A stretch of DNA of 64,000 nucleotides, taken from positions 35,712,937-35,776,936 of the forward strand of contig CM037830.1 in NCBI GenBank assembly GCA_021234535.1. Direction: 5' to 3'. The notes under the pieces were generated by a model that worked only from the letters and a program-made list of their open reading frames with translations, was not told the origin of the DNA and searched no databases. Positions 1-13,910 of the stretch are shown here, in pieces. A program made the translations under genes and the position numbers. Every line of letters starts with the position of its first letter. The stretch's first letter is position 1. The DNA is from Stichopus chloronotus. Its lineage: Eukaryota > Echinodermata > Holothuroidea > Aspidochirotida > Stichopodidae.

Positions 1-135
1 CATTCTGGTCAATATTTTGGTACGATTTGAAACATGATAGTCAGCAATATTGCTGAAACTTAAATATTTGACTGGGAGTAAAACGTTTTCATGAAAAATA
101 ACACGGCAAATACTTTTTTTTTATGTTGTTTGAAG

Positions 136-249
136 CACATATGATGCAGGCGGTGCTTACGTTGGAATTCCTTTGCACTCACACAGCCTCACTGAACTTA
201 AGAAGGCAACTGATCCACTCAAAGTACGGATCGACTCAAGGTACACCTA
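136..249 (+). CDS. Possible last exon of an upstream gene (partial)
   Basis: An open stretch follows a T-rich tract and an AG at 134-135. It reads TYDAGGAYVGIPLHSHSLTE and continues through KVRIDSRYT to a TAG at 247-249. There is also a possible donor (AG|GTACAC) after 240. The phase of that donor does not fit the exon that starts the next gene at 528, so this is more likely the 3' end of a separate + strand gene whose body lies left of the window, or an exon of an alternative transcript. I do not recognise the protein. The composition looks coding, but the stretch is short and there is no independent support. Confidence 0.3.
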
Positions 250-532
250 GTATGTTAAAATTTAGGATATAGCTCCCAAGTACAAAGATGCAAGATCTTT
301 GATTTCCGCCTCTGACCTTTCCATCGGTGGACCTCTGGCCTGGGGGAGGGGAATAATGGGAAAGGGTGCCTAGTGCACCTTAAAAATGTGATGAGATAAC
401 AAATTGGCTGACAAAATTTTATGAGCAAGGTACAGCACAGTATAACAGTTTTTTTTTTAATGTAGATTGTAAATTATCTGCTTTAAATTTGATCAAATCA
501 ACCTTCTCTTGTCCAAATTTATCACAGTCATA

Positions 533-3500
533 ATGGGAGATGCTGAAGAATTGAAACTGGTGTCCCTAACACAAATCAAAGCTGCATATGAGGAGGTCCA
601 AAAGAGCTTCCTTTGCACAAGGACACCACTCCTTGAGCAAGTACAAGATCGTTTCCACGGTGGAGGCCCTCTTGAGCTGTACCTCAAGCTGGAAAACACT
701 CAACAGACAGGTACAGTGTACAGGTCTAGCTAATGAACTGTAACTTCTTCAGTATACTTAAGAATGACAAAGCAATGAAGAAGTTTACCTCTCCCCTCCC
801 CCAAATAGGGCAAAGAACAAACAAAGGCAATTTGCATAGGTGGAGTGACATGAAATGTACATTTTTGAGTATTGACTTGACTAATCATTGCACATATATG
901 CATGTTGAAAATGGCCACAAATTCCTTCAAATATTGACAGTTTTACTGGCAAATTCCTGTCTTATACCTGCATTATGAATAAACATTGGCTACTGTAAGT
1001 ATGCAACTTTGCGACGTCAAGAGAGGGGCTCGATGATACGTCTTTGTTATCTCCAGTTTACACCTTAATTATCCCAAGGACGACTGGGATTTTTTATGCC
1101 CTTCAGATTTTATTTTGAAAGTGTGTATTTTCCTTTCTGCAATTGATATCACTTACCAATGTCTAATCCACATGGCAAGTAATTAAGAGACAAATGACAA
1201 TATACTGTAGGGCTAACAAAAGAAATGTATAAACTGACACTGTGCAACTTTTCCATGTCATCATATTTGCATTTTCATCAAACTTAACAAAGCCAAAACT
1301 CAACAACAGTATGTGTAAACACAACATATTTTCATTCAGGGTTTTCAACTTCTGAATAAAGCTAGCTCTTTTCTAAAGCACAGATGGATGTCACACAACA
1401 TTTAATATTGTTTTTTACTTTGTAATATTATGACACTTTTGACTTTTTTTGATTGACTTTTTGACTTAAACTTTTCTCTTTACTGCTTGTTTGTATGTTA
1501 TGTTATGAGCTCATTTAATGACACAGTTTGAAAGCGATTGCTCTGTTGTTTGCTCTGTTGCTCTGCTTTTAGTGGATCACCATACCCTTACTTCAATTAA
1601 ATGTGTCTTTGATTTTTGTTGTTGTTAATTGACACTAGAGAGGAGGGTAGGAAATTTTAGCCGACCGTCTGGTCTCTCCAGAAACCCTCATGTGCAAGGA
1701 GTAAAAGAAACAGTAAAGAGGGTAAAAGAAATATTAAGTGCCATGAGACATAGGCCTAAAATGAAAAATAAAATAAAAAATGTTTAAACACAAAAAGAAA
1801 TAGATAATGAAAAGAGAGACAAGAAAGACGTTTAAGACAGAATAAAAATAGAAATATGGAACCTTGAGAAGTGCCCATAAAATGGAACCTTGAGAAGTGC
1901 CCATAAATGCCTTAAAAATACAGCAAAAAACATGAGACATCATCAAGAACAGTATATTTCGTACGTGTACACAGAGCATTGCTAAACAAATGCCTTCAAG
2001 TCAGTGATGCATACGATGACAAAATTATTTTAGTAAAGCATGTACATGAATTTTGTTTGAATTAATCCTGGCATAATCACATTATTAACATGCTCTTGCA
2101 TAATTTTGTCAACCTGTCAAAATGAATGGTGCAATTATCTTTACATTGATGTTGAGATAGTCATCCTTATCGTCAAAGCATCATTGTTTACTCTACGAGA
2201 ACTCTGTGCATTCAAAGTCACCGTTGGAGACCAAAGCACTATTTGCTTCGTTGGATTGTGATCTTCATATGACCAAGTAATTCAGGACGGCTCGGTCCCG
2301 TGAATGCTCAGAATAGAACTCACGGAAGATCCGGTTTTTATGCTGTGCTTCATATTCTTCAATTTTAGGTTCTTTCAAAGTCAAAGGCTTAGCCAATCAA
2401 GTGGCTAATTTACCAGAACAGGTGAAGAATGGAGAGAAGGAAGTGATCACCATGTCTGCGGGAAATTACGGAAAAGCTTTGTGTTATGCTGCTCACGAGC
2501 TCGGCATCAAAGCTCGAGTCATGACGCCAGATTCAGCCCCAATGGATCGTACACTTATCATGGAGGTTGGTCAACTGTCAAGGTATTCTCATATTATGCA
2601 ATATGTTAGATTCAAAACACTCATAATTAAATTATCAAAACCATGATGCCTTTTGGTTTTATAAGTACCAAAATATCGAGTGAATTAACATCGGTGGTCT
2701 GTAGCGTGACAGCGGGTTCAGATTACAATACATCATGCACTGCTGATAAAGATCCTTTGTTTTGGAGGGCCAATCATGATATGGCATGCTAGCTGGAATT
2801 GTGGGAAGACCTAACTAAGCAAAACGCCACCACCATTTGGTACAGATTTTTACCAGAAAATTTTTGTTTTAAAAAATAGCTCGTGGTCGTGGGAAACCTT
2901 CTCACACTCCACAGGTGCAATTGGCATTTTCATCCTTTGGTACATCCCTGAAAAAAAAAAAAAAAAAAAAACGTGGTACAGAACTTTCTTCGGTCTACCT
3001 TTTGCAGGGCCATGACCCCCCTTGCCCCTCCACTCATTGGATCTGCCAGGGGGATCATGGTCATTGCACCTAGCAGTTCAGCCTTCTTATATTAAATGGT
3101 ACTGTCATGAGTTTTCATTATTTAGTTTGTGGAATAGTTTGAAGAACTCTCCACTCCCAGTTCTTGTCTAGGCTTTCATGTGAGTTTGTTGTATAACTTG
3201 TGACCTAAGGGAATTATTACTATTTATCACTATCAGAAGACATAACTCTTAAACCCATCTAAAGTCTATTTATTGCAGTTCCATGATGAATAATTGCATT
3301 ATGGGATAAGGTAAACGAAAAACAACAAGCCGTACGAAATGAAGAGAATGAGGAATAGTTATTATCCCATGTTACAAGTGTTGTCCTTGACAGTAATACT
3401 ACATGCCAGTTTTACTACGCAAAATACTGGCATTTGCTACATGCAACACACGTAGGCACTAACAACAAAGACCTATCATGTATAATATTATGTTACTGGT

Positions 3501-6500
3501 GCTGTAGTGCACCATGACAGGAACACTTCCACTCAGGGTAATGTTGCCTTGTTGCAGTGTACATTTGGATTTCACTTCAGGAAATTTTCAGGAACATCTG
3601 GCCTTTCATTATATTTTTCTCTCATATATATAGCTAAGTCATGTGATCATGTTAGCTGAGTGAGAGAGCATGTTGTGACTTTGAGGTGGGTGACTTACAC
3701 TGTAGGCCTGAAACTTGGCATCTGTGGGCACTCTTGGGTGACAATAAACTTAAAGCCTGTATTTTGCTGTGCTGTGTGCGTTTTACAGAGTTATGGAGCA
3801 ACTGTGGAAAGAATGCCCACTTCAGAATTGCAGCCGGCAGTGGATCGTTACGTCGCAGAACAAGGGCTGCATTTTCTCCACCCGTTTGATGATCTGGATA
3901 TCATAGCTGGTCATGCCAGGTGTGATGATTTTGATATTATAGTATAGTCTTTTTTCCTGCAATAAATTTCATTAATTGGTATTAACAACAATGGTTTCAT
4001 TTTGCATTTGTTTTCACAAATGGCTTTATAATTGCATTTCCTTCATGCTTTAGTTACATCCATACATCGATGAACTCTTTCACAAAAATTTGGCTACTTC
4101 ACAAAGACTGGGTGTGCAGAGAAACAATAACCACCTGAAACAATAACGACCTGAATTTCAGCTAATTTTGTCAGATCCAGACAATCGTGCCAACCTCTAC
4201 TACCATTTCATGCCATTACATCACTTGATCCATCAATCAATCAATGAGTCAGTCAGTCAGTCAGTCAATAATCAGAGTTGTAGGATATTTTCATGTTACA
4301 TTACCTACAGGATGGTTGGGTCTGCAATGCAAAGATAGATTCAGCAAAGAGAGAGCATTTACAGATATGCTGTTGTTAAAGCAGTGAACAAAAGTTATTT
4401 TTTCTTCTTGATGTACATGTAACGTGCAGAACTGGATCAGAATGCGGTCAATAATCGGATTCTCACTATTCTGCACATTAGCGGCAATGATAGATTACCG
4501 TACTCAAAATAACTGGGGCTTCCTCACATTCCCTTTGTATGGTTCTGAATGTGACTGTGGCACTGGGACCAAAATAATGTACCTATTCCATGTAGGTATC
4601 AAGAGTTTGTATCGAGACAATGTATCATGGCGATCTTTGTCAAGTGGCAGGTGTCCACAGATTCACTGTTATCACCGACACAGGTTAAGAACTTAATCCA
4701 CGAAAAATTAGTGGCACTTAAAATACGCATACATGCTGAACTTACCAGAATGACAAGCACCTGTCAACTGATTGTGTGAAAGGTTTTTGCAGTATTTGAC
4801 TACAACGACCATAAAGTAAGTAAAAATTAGTGTCCTTATCATGACTATCCTTAGTGCCAATGGAAAAAGTGAAAATGCGAGGGATTTCCCCAATTTGGAC
4901 TCTCTCTTATTTTCTTGTGATATAGTTTTAAAATAGCTGCTTTCTCTCAACATTTGTAAAGCCCCTGGTCTGCATGCAATCCAAATTTGTTGAGGTCATT
5001 GGCTTAATCACTTGTGTGTTCAACTGTCACTGGCTTTCAGTGATAGAAGGCTGTGTTCCTGAGAACTGGAGGTGTGCTAACATCACCCCGAGTTTTAAGA
5101 AGAAACATAGGTCACAGCCAATTTAGGGTTGTTTGATTAAAGTCACATCAATTAAACTTACTCATATAAATTACATCATTTTTTTAAAAAAATCATTGAT
5201 TTTAATCAGATTTTGAAAATTTGTGCATTTCAAGCAAGAAATGTTCCTTTTACTTGAATTGTAATCAACCAATTTTACCTAATTACACTCTTTAAAATGA
5301 TTTTGACACCTGTAGGTATGTATACAAACTCCTCAACTTATTTTTGTCATTCCAGGTGTGAGGTCACCAAATTCACGGAAGTACTCGATTGCAAATAAAA
5401 TCGTTAATTTCTCAAATTCAGTTAACTTAGCAGATGGATGGATTGACGTTTACTTAAAGGGAAATAGGGCGTTTGGAATACACCAACATGACATTCTAAA
5501 GAAGTAGCTTTAGTCATTATTAAACCATTCAGTCTCATCAATAAAGGTCTGCCAAAGCTTTATCTCCCCAAAACATTATGCATGTGATGAGTAACGGAAG
5601 ATGCATCATTTGAATTTTGAAAAGTTTGGGTGAACAAATTAGTGTTGAGCAACAAATAACTGAGTTTCTGTCTGTGAGAAACTTATTTCTTGAAAAAAAG
5701 ACTACTGTCCTTCCTTATTTTGAGTAGTCTATCGTTCTGCATTGACAAACATCGGTTTTAAAAATATGGATGTTTTCTGTAAAACAAACGCCCTATTTCC
5801 CTTTAACTTTCTTCTGGGTATCTTATGATCTCTTCATAGAGTTATAGCTTATCATAGGGTAAAGTGATAATCATTCAGAATGGAAATCCCAACTGATTAA
5901 TCTCGTGCAGGGCCAAGTCAGGACCTGCCCCCAAAAATTCCTTGTAAAAATCCTAGTAATGAATTCCAAATACTTTCATGCAATCTCGATTGTAGGAATG
6001 AATCAGCATCTCGTGTTGTTGCAATTGAAAACCAACGAACATGTCCGTGAAAGTATTTTGTATGGTATTTTTTGGTAATGATGCCAAATAGCGGGATGTT
6101 ACCAGCCTGATGTATCGACACTTTTCTATGAGAACTTTAAATGTACACTTGAACTCAAAATTTGATGCTGTTGTCAACAGGACCCTGGCTGGAGTACCCG
6201 AGGTAGTGAATAAAATAGGTGAACTATAGCAATCAACACTGATCACTGCATGATCATACAGATTAAGTATCCCTGTGGTTAACAGTAGCTAATGGAGTAA
6301 AGGGCAGAAACAACAGGAGGTAGAAAGCAGTTGTCTCAATTAACACCAGCTCGGTGGACGACTGCTTTGAATGAATTTCATGTGCATATTCAGACACCTA
6401 GTTATTCATGTTTTATGAGATGAAATTCCACCAAATTCCTATTATGGTCAATAATAATAATTATAATAATGTTTACATGTCTTATATATATCTTATACTA

Positions 6501-8531
6501 AGTTGCTTGTCAGATTACAAAGCGGACTTTGATTTAACAAGCGGAGTAATACATCCCAACAGGGCCGTATTAGTTGTTATTAAACGTATGTGGTCCAGGG
6601 TGTAAATTAGCATCAAAAATAAAACCCTGCACTTTGACTGCTTGCAGATACCGTAATATGTGGCTATGCATGTTTGTGGAAGTTTAAGGAGAAAATTTGT
6701 GGGGAAATATTTATAAAATTTGAATTCAGCAAAAAAATCATAAAAATATGATTAAAAAAAATCTGATTTTTTTAATTAAAAAAAAATAAAAACCCAGACA
6801 GCCTTGTAATTGTAGGCCTGCACTAATGCGACAAAAAGATGACATAACTGCTTATTTGACACCACTGTCGTCAGGTGGTGATTTGCCACAACTGTTTTAG
6901 AGTCATTGTCAATACTTCCAATCAATTTCTTCCGTTACTCAGCGTCGGTCTGGAGATTCTGGACGACCTCCCAGACCCCGATGTCATCGCCGTATGCTGC
7001 GGAGGAGGTGGTCTTGTGGCAGGCATCTCAGCAGCTGTGAAACTCTCTGGCAATGCCAAGACCAGAATCTATTGTGTGGAACCAGAGAATGGTAGGTGTT
7101 GAGGCTGTTGTTTATCTTGTGTACGATTTGCTATCACCGCTTTCCGTATACTCATAGCAGCTTGAAACATTGATATTGTCGCCAAATTCGTTGTACTTGG
7201 TATCCATCTATTTTTGTATTCAAGTGCAAGAGAGCTGATAATGGTGTGTACTGTAACTGTAAATCTACAAAGATTTTGTATAGTTTCCCACAAAAGTGTG
7301 TGTTGAAAAATGTGTAAACAGCAATGGCTGTTTGTAAGGTATTGTAATTTAATCACCAATTGTACACTTGCTGTTCAATGCAACAAATAGTTCGGACTGT
7401 CGACTAATACGCTGGTCAATTGTTGTTTCAGTTAAGTGGTTTCCTTGTGTGGAAGCCTTCATACTAAATTGCACTCAAAAAAAAGATCTTATGTCAATTA
7501 ATTAAATCTTATTGCCAATGTTTATGTTTTGATTTTTGCAGCTAATGTTATGTACCTGAGCTTTCAAAAAGGTGAAGCTGCAGAACTACCTACATCACAT
7601 TCCAAGGCCTCTGGTCTTTCTCCACCATATGCCGGTAAGATGTCTTTATTCCAAATTGCAAGTGAGAAATCTAATTTCCTCCTAATGTACATGATACAGT
7701 TGCTTCCCAGCACGCAGATCAGTAGGTCTCTGTTCCTTATGATAGACGTCCAGTTAACCCTTTCTCAGCCAGCGTCCATTACTTGAACACCACCCTTTTT
7801 AGCCAACTACATACGGGGAACATTGAAATTTTACGTAATAGCATGTACATGGCTGTCGAAGGAAAACTTTTAGGATATGTAATATTATGTACGTGTTTTT
7901 GAAAGGGTTAATAAGATCTCTCCCCTTCCAGTACTGATGTCATCTTTTTTCCCTAATGTAGATACATCTGTCTCACCACCTCCCTGACTTCTCCTCCCCT
8001 GATACCCCTCCCCCCTCCTGCCCCACTCCTCTGATGCCTTCTCTGATGTTGCCATCCTTTTTCCAGTCTTTTCCGTCCTAAGGATCTCTTTCTACTGAAG
8101 ATATGAAACCTGTCCTATACGTCTCATATTGAATTGATAGATCACCTACAATCACAACCAGCTACAGCGACTTCTGGCCACACTGGGAAATGAGACTTGG
8201 CAAACTTATGCCGATTATTACTCGTTTTGAAGTAGAGCGACCACACTTTTTTGCTTCCTATTAATTCACAGGCAGAAACACTTACAACCACTGCAAACAT
8301 TTCACAGAGGGTGTTTTGTTGGTCACAGATGACCAGATTTTGAAGGCTACGAAGCATTTGTATGAACGAGGTCTGGTGGTGGAACCAGCCGGAGCGGCGG
8401 CATTCGCTGCGCTCATGTTCAACAAGATACCAGATGTCACGGGGAAGAAAGTGGTCGTCGTTCTGACTGGTGGGAACATATCTCCAAAGCAAATGTATGA
8501 TTATACACTCTTGATTGATAACAAGAAATAA
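533..8531 (+). CDS. PLP-dependent serine/threonine dehydratase, serine racemase-like (6 exons, complete)
   Basis: Six coding exons, 533-710, 2369-2565, 3789-3919, 6943-7091, 7542-7634 and 8272-8531, join with GT-AG borders and matching phases into 1008 nt, giving 335 residues plus TAA. Human serine racemase is 340, so it is full length. It is a fold-type II PLP enzyme: TGSFKVKG carries the cofactor lysine (Lys63), MSAGNYG (88-94) the substrate loop, CCGGGGL the phosphate-binding glycine loop (189-192), and LTGGN lies near the C-terminus. Racemase-specific positions are changed: Ala90 stands where serine racemase has its catalytic re-face Ser84, and Val stands where the metal-binding Asp216 sits. 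HPFDD...IIAG and EPAGAAAF resemble threonine/serine dehydratases. The expected reaction is deamination of L-Thr or L-Ser to 2-oxo acid plus ammonia. The ATG at 533 is chosen because it lies in frame just after an acceptor at 526-527 and gives the usual N-terminal length. The substrate is not settled by sequence. Confidence 0.88.
1856..1907. repeat. Tandem duplication, 2 x 26 bp
   Basis: The unit ATGGAACCTTGAGAAGTGCC plus CATAAA occurs twice head to tail without mismatch, inside intron 1 of the dehydratase gene. It appears to be a recent slippage or duplication event. Confidence 0.85.
4230..4270. repeat. Tetranucleotide microsatellite
   Basis: An (ATCA)n stretch passes into (GTCA)n, in an intron of the dehydratase gene. 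Confidence 0.8.
5454..5806 (+). mobile_element. MITE-like element, copy 1
   Basis: This 353-bp element has terminal inverted repeats TTAAAGGGAAATAGGGCGTT and its complement. It has no coding capacity. It sits in the intron between 3919 and 6943. Copies related along the length lie at 19855, 23005 and 27173. The termini read TTAA, so a TTAA target duplication is possible but cannot be separated from the repeat ends. Confidence 0.75.
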
Positions 8532-8817
8532 TTTTAATTAAATATAAACATGAATCTAGCACAGAAGTATTATCATTTATCAAATATCGTATACATGGTT
8601 TCATTAATGAATCGATCTATCATTTAATTCAGCCAGTTGTAAGAGATGGTACCTGCTATCACTATCTTGACCAAGGTGCAGTCTCGTTGTGATTCTGAAA
8701 TTCAGTAGAATGATTTTCTGGCCATTATCCAGATTAATAGATCGTAGGATTGTGGGGGAAGTGGTGACAACAGTCACAAAATAAGTAAAGTGTGAAGAAT
8801 GTTGATTTACAAGCATG

Positions 8818-9180
8818 AATAAACTCTTTGACCAGCATTGACAAGATCCATCCTATCAAAACTTGAGAACTGTAGGATTCAATTAGAAGGAATTCATTGT
8901 TGTGAGAAGCCAAACTCTGAAGGTTAATTGTTTACACGAGTTGAGTGCGAGAGATGAGTACAAAAGATGACATCATACAATCAGTGAAATTTCTTTTATA
9001 TCTATTGAATGCATGTGAGAGGTTTAAGCTCATACCGATACAGTGGACAGTTAAAACATACATGTACAATTACAAGGAGAAATATTGGTTAAATTTAATT
9101 TTTGATAAAGAAAATAAAAATACATTCACAGTACTATTTTCAATTGTAAATAGAAGTATGATGACATATGTTTCAATAAA
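8818..9180 (+). terminator. Two candidate poly(A) signals for the dehydratase gene
   Basis: AATAAA occurs at 8818-8823 and 9175-9180, 0.3 and 0.65 kb after the stop codon on the same strand. Either could end the transcript. Such hexamers also arise by chance in AT-rich DNA. Confidence 0.35.
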
Positions 9181-12100
9181 GCAGCGAGCTTCAGGACACT
9201 CTTTTGTATAATACTGACAGAATGTTTTTATGAATTGTTTTGAATATCATTACACATATTTTTTTATTACAGATGAATGATACTGAACAGAGTTGCAGGC
9301 TGGTCAATGTTAATGAATTTACGAGATGTATCAATGTTTTTGCATAAAAAGAATATGATTTTGCTCCTAATTCACTGTCAAATTAGGTATTGGACGAATA
9401 TGCTGAGCTGCTGGGAATGTCTTCCAACAGTGATGATGATCATGGCATACAAGTTTATCATGTATGCCTGAGCCACAATCTGTGAAACATTAACCATCTC
9501 ACTTTTTGTTAAATTGCACTTTTTCAGGTCGTCAAGTTTACTGACCGTCATGTATGTACCTTTACTAGGAGAGACTTAGGGAAACACGACAGGCACTTCA
9601 ATTTATTGTCCATCATTAACAGAATATGCAAAGTGAAATTAAAGAAAGAAAAAAACACGATGGTGGCAGAGAATGTAAGGACCAATCACAGCTTACCATA
9701 TACAGGAGGATTAGGGTTTAGCCAATCACAGTGGAGCTTTCTATAAACTGCATATGTTTGCTCCAATAGGACAGCATAGCACAGTGCTCAGTGACTATAG
9801 CCTGTTTATAAGTCTCTGCCACCGTCACTATCGTAATGAATTTGAGGTGAATTTTCGAGATTAATGAAAGAAATATTAATTATAATTCAGGTCACTTTTA
9901 CATCAGGAGCAAGAAGTGCTGAAAGCTATTGGAGATGTCATTTGTGCAGCAACGAAACCACATGTTTCGTCTTGCAGTTACAAAGTTGTATTCAGTATAC
10001 ATAATAAATACATCATAATTTCTGTGGCTGGATGATTGAGTTTAAAGACAAAAACTCATCACCCCAGACAGTTTCAATTCTCCCAACCACCCACCTCTAG
10101 TCCCTCCCTCAGCCTGTCTTAAATTCCTCCACATGTGTAATCAAAACAATGGATCCCTGTGTACACTGTGTAATACTAGCTGCTCTGCATCTTTTGAATT
10201 GGTTGTCAATCTTAGAGTACTGTAACTTAAAACCAGTTGAGCATTTTGCTTTCCGGGAGGTAAAAATATTGCTTAGGGTGATGCAATACAGCCTTTAATC
10301 AAAGTCACTACACCACAGCGTATGAAGCAATTCAAGATAAAATGACCAATAACAAACACATATTGCTGTCTTGCACTGACCAATACAAACACGGTATAAT
10401 TGCACATCTGACCCGGTAATAGCTTTGTCTCAATGATGGGCCATCATTTGCTATCCACAGAATTAATACTATAGAAAGAATGCTCATCAAAAGTTTAAAT
10501 GTCAACATCACTACATTAAATGGTACAATGTTTGGTAGTGAGCTGTCAATGGGTTTTTTTCTCATTAATTGGTAATTTTTTTTTTTTCTCCAAGGGACAA
10601 TTTTGTCACTCCTGTTTTGTCTGTCACATTTTGTGCAGACTGTTGCCTTTCATTTTGTGCATTTTCTCTCAAACGTCTCATTTTTTTTATCACTGAGACT
10701 TTCTGAGACTGCTTCTGTCTGTTCTCAATGACAAATATGCTGAGCAAATAATGAAAGTCCTGCAAAAAATATCCAACAGTTTTGAGGTAAATTCAGGCAT
10801 GAATTTACCAAGGCTTATTAAGACAATCTGAACATATCCTCTACCAATCTATGTCGATTGCATGTTACATGAAATATCATGTGCAGAACATTCTGCAATA
10901 CCGTGACTACCTTTAGCTCCTGAATATTGAATTTATGATTTTAACATTTTTTTATGACTTCTATTCTGATACAAAATTTAACAGATTTGTCACTCAAAGA
11001 ATATGATACAGCATTTCAGCATTCATGTTCTTGCAGCAATAAAGGTTCATTGAATTGGAGAATTCATTACAACAGGTTAAAATAATTCTTGGGTTGTGTA
11101 GAAATCGTGAGTGACAGCGTACAGGAGCAAACTGTACTGATGTTCAGAGTTCACAGGACAAAATATCAACATTTAGCATTCAAGTCATCAACATTCAGCA
11201 TCACCACATATTGAGGTATCTTGGTATTAAACATCTACTATGCTGTTCACAGGTAATTGACAGAACTCAAAAATGCTACTCAAAATACTTCTCCTTTGTA
11301 ATAATGCACTTTTATATAAAAAAAACTGTTAAATGGCAATTAAATCACACACCTACGCAATTTTATGTAACAATGATTACGAATTACTGCATAAAAAAGG
11401 AAAACAAAAGGCACATATTTTATACACTGGAACAATAATTACTGCAGGCACATGTCAGGCAAGCTAATGCCACACTTAAAGGAACACATGACACAAATAG
11501 CTTAGTCCCAACCATCAGAAATGAATCCAGATAAGGTGGGGGGGGGGCAAGTCAATCTCATCAAAAACTTGGGCAGACTGCCAAAATGCAACAATTTTTT
11601 AACAACAAAACTTACATCATTAAAACTATGGGGAGTTTTTATGCAAATCCCACATTGCGGTAGAGCCCCCCGTTATCACATCTTTTCTGTAGTGATCTAT
11701 CTCTGGCTGGCCACTATTAACCACTCAGTTATGTCACACATGTAAAAATAGAATGGGCTACAAGAAGAAATACACAGAGTAGAAGCAGATGGGAGATGGG
11801 GAGGTTTGACGGACAGGTCAGCTTTGTTTGTTGTGAAAGGAACCACCCTCTTACGCACAACAATTAACTGTATCTCCATCATATGTCGGCAAACCGAGAC
11901 TATTCTAGTTTAGAAATTGCTTGCGACCCAACGACCAGCAGAGTTTCTTGTAACCCAACAGAACTGGCGACCCACATTTGGCTTGCGAACCATCCTTTGA
12001 GAACCACTGTGCAAGAGAAACATGTCCTGCAATAACTTCTGTAATATGCCCTGAAATGTACTGTACTGTAATATTTACTGTAATGATTTCTCCTGCAAGT

Positions 12101-13910
12101 GCCAGTATCTTTCCAAGTGAATACATGGTAAACTAATGTGCACATTATATGAAAATTATGGACTTTTATGTGCATGGCTCGCTAAAAAGTGGTTCTTGAG
12201 GGATACAAAACATTTGAAGGTTGCTAATTTCTACCAAGATGAGTACAAAAGACAGTTTCAAACAATACCATGGAAGAAGACTCCATCCCTCACAGTGTGA
12301 CATGACTGCTGCTGCTGCTGCCAAATCACAAGCATTTTCAGAGGAACAATACCTTTTTCATAGAATATCTTTCAGAACAAAAGTTAAATGTTTACAATTG
12401 CCCCACACCTGATAATAAATAATCTCACAGACAAAAAGACAGAGTAATTCTCATTTGAAAATCATACCACCGCTTTCATCTCAACAACACTAACTAAAGC
12501 AAAGATCTCTAAAATGGGAGAGGCAGAAGGGCCTGATTTGAACCCATCCCCAGGATATAGTCCATAGTCGCCTCCTTTGTCAAACACTTTGTATATGCCA
12601 CTGATCATAAGATATTCATTTAAAAAAAAATTGAAAGGATTGATTGAGAATTTCAAGTTGTTATCACTTGCACCAAGAATGTCATGAAAGAAAAAAAATG
12701 TTGCCTTGAATAGAGATTTTTGACTAGGTCAATGAAAGCACCATTATTGAAGTATGGATATTTGGATGATAAAATTTAAAAGACCTGTCTAGGTTCTGTA
12801 GATAGCACACACAATTTACGACGGTTCATGAATAAAATCTTTGATAAACAAGATAAAATCAACAAAGATGTGATGAAATAAAATTTGAACCCCAAAAAGC
12901 ACTGCTGAAAATTGAATTGTTACCATAAAATTTCAAAACTGTATGGAGGGGGAAAAAAAGGAACGAAGAAAGACACAATTGGTTGGAATAAATGTCTTGG
13001 AAATTACAGGATGCCTTCCATCTAAACATTACAAAACCAAAAAGAAAACTGCAGTTGGTGAGATACTCCCTACAAAAGAAGGCTTAACCTTTGATAGAGG
13101 GCTTAACCTTTGAAAGAAGGCATAAGACTGGTTACTTTGTTGCATACTTCAGCAGGTGTTCATTGCAAACCTCCGCAAAATTTGGGGTGCAACGTCCAGT
13201 ACTGCTGTGATAAAGTGGTGTATAATTGGATATACTACAGCTGTGTGCAAACTATCATACATCATGAATGTAATGGTGAAGTGGAGCTTGAGAGTGACAA
13301 TGCAAGAACCACTCACAGGTTGCTCGTTGAAGCACACTCATAGTTGCTCTATGTTTGCGTCACAAGCTCGTGATGAAACCTTTTTGGTATTCTTCGGAAT
13401 ACTGTGAGAAATTTTTCAATTACATATCCAGCAAATTAAATTCACCAAGGGACGGTTTCTTCCACCTAAGGGGACTTTTCTTCACAGCTTCAAAATTCAA
13501 AATGAAAGCTGCAAAAATGAACACAAAGTGGTATGTGGACGGACGGACATGCACTGTATTTTGCAGGTTTAAGTTTGCACTATCAACAAAGCTTTGAGAT
13601 TCCTGAATCAATGGCCTATAAACACATGCAGATCTCTGATGTTAATGGTCGTGTGATATACAACCAAAGAGAGCTTTCTTCAAATGAAAAACCACACCAC
13701 CTTTAATATTCAACTGGTTGAAAGTTGCAATAATTAGAGCAAATTACTAATGCATCATTTTCGCAGCAGGGCTAGTCACTCTACTTCAGTAAAAGTGCTC
13801 TTACACACACTTTCAAGCTCCATAATTTCTTTTTATACTTGATACAAACCAAACCTCTCCACTTCTCTTTTCCCACTTGTAAGCACGACATGTCAGCAAG
13901 GAGTTTTCCT

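Noticed and set aside
7980..8060. C/T-rich stretch as a coding exon or regulatory site
   Set aside because: It is a pyrimidine-rich intron segment before the last dehydratase exon with no specific motif.
533..8531. Naming the + strand enzyme serine racemase
   Set aside because: Ser84 and Asp216 equivalents are replaced, and several motifs look dehydratase-like.
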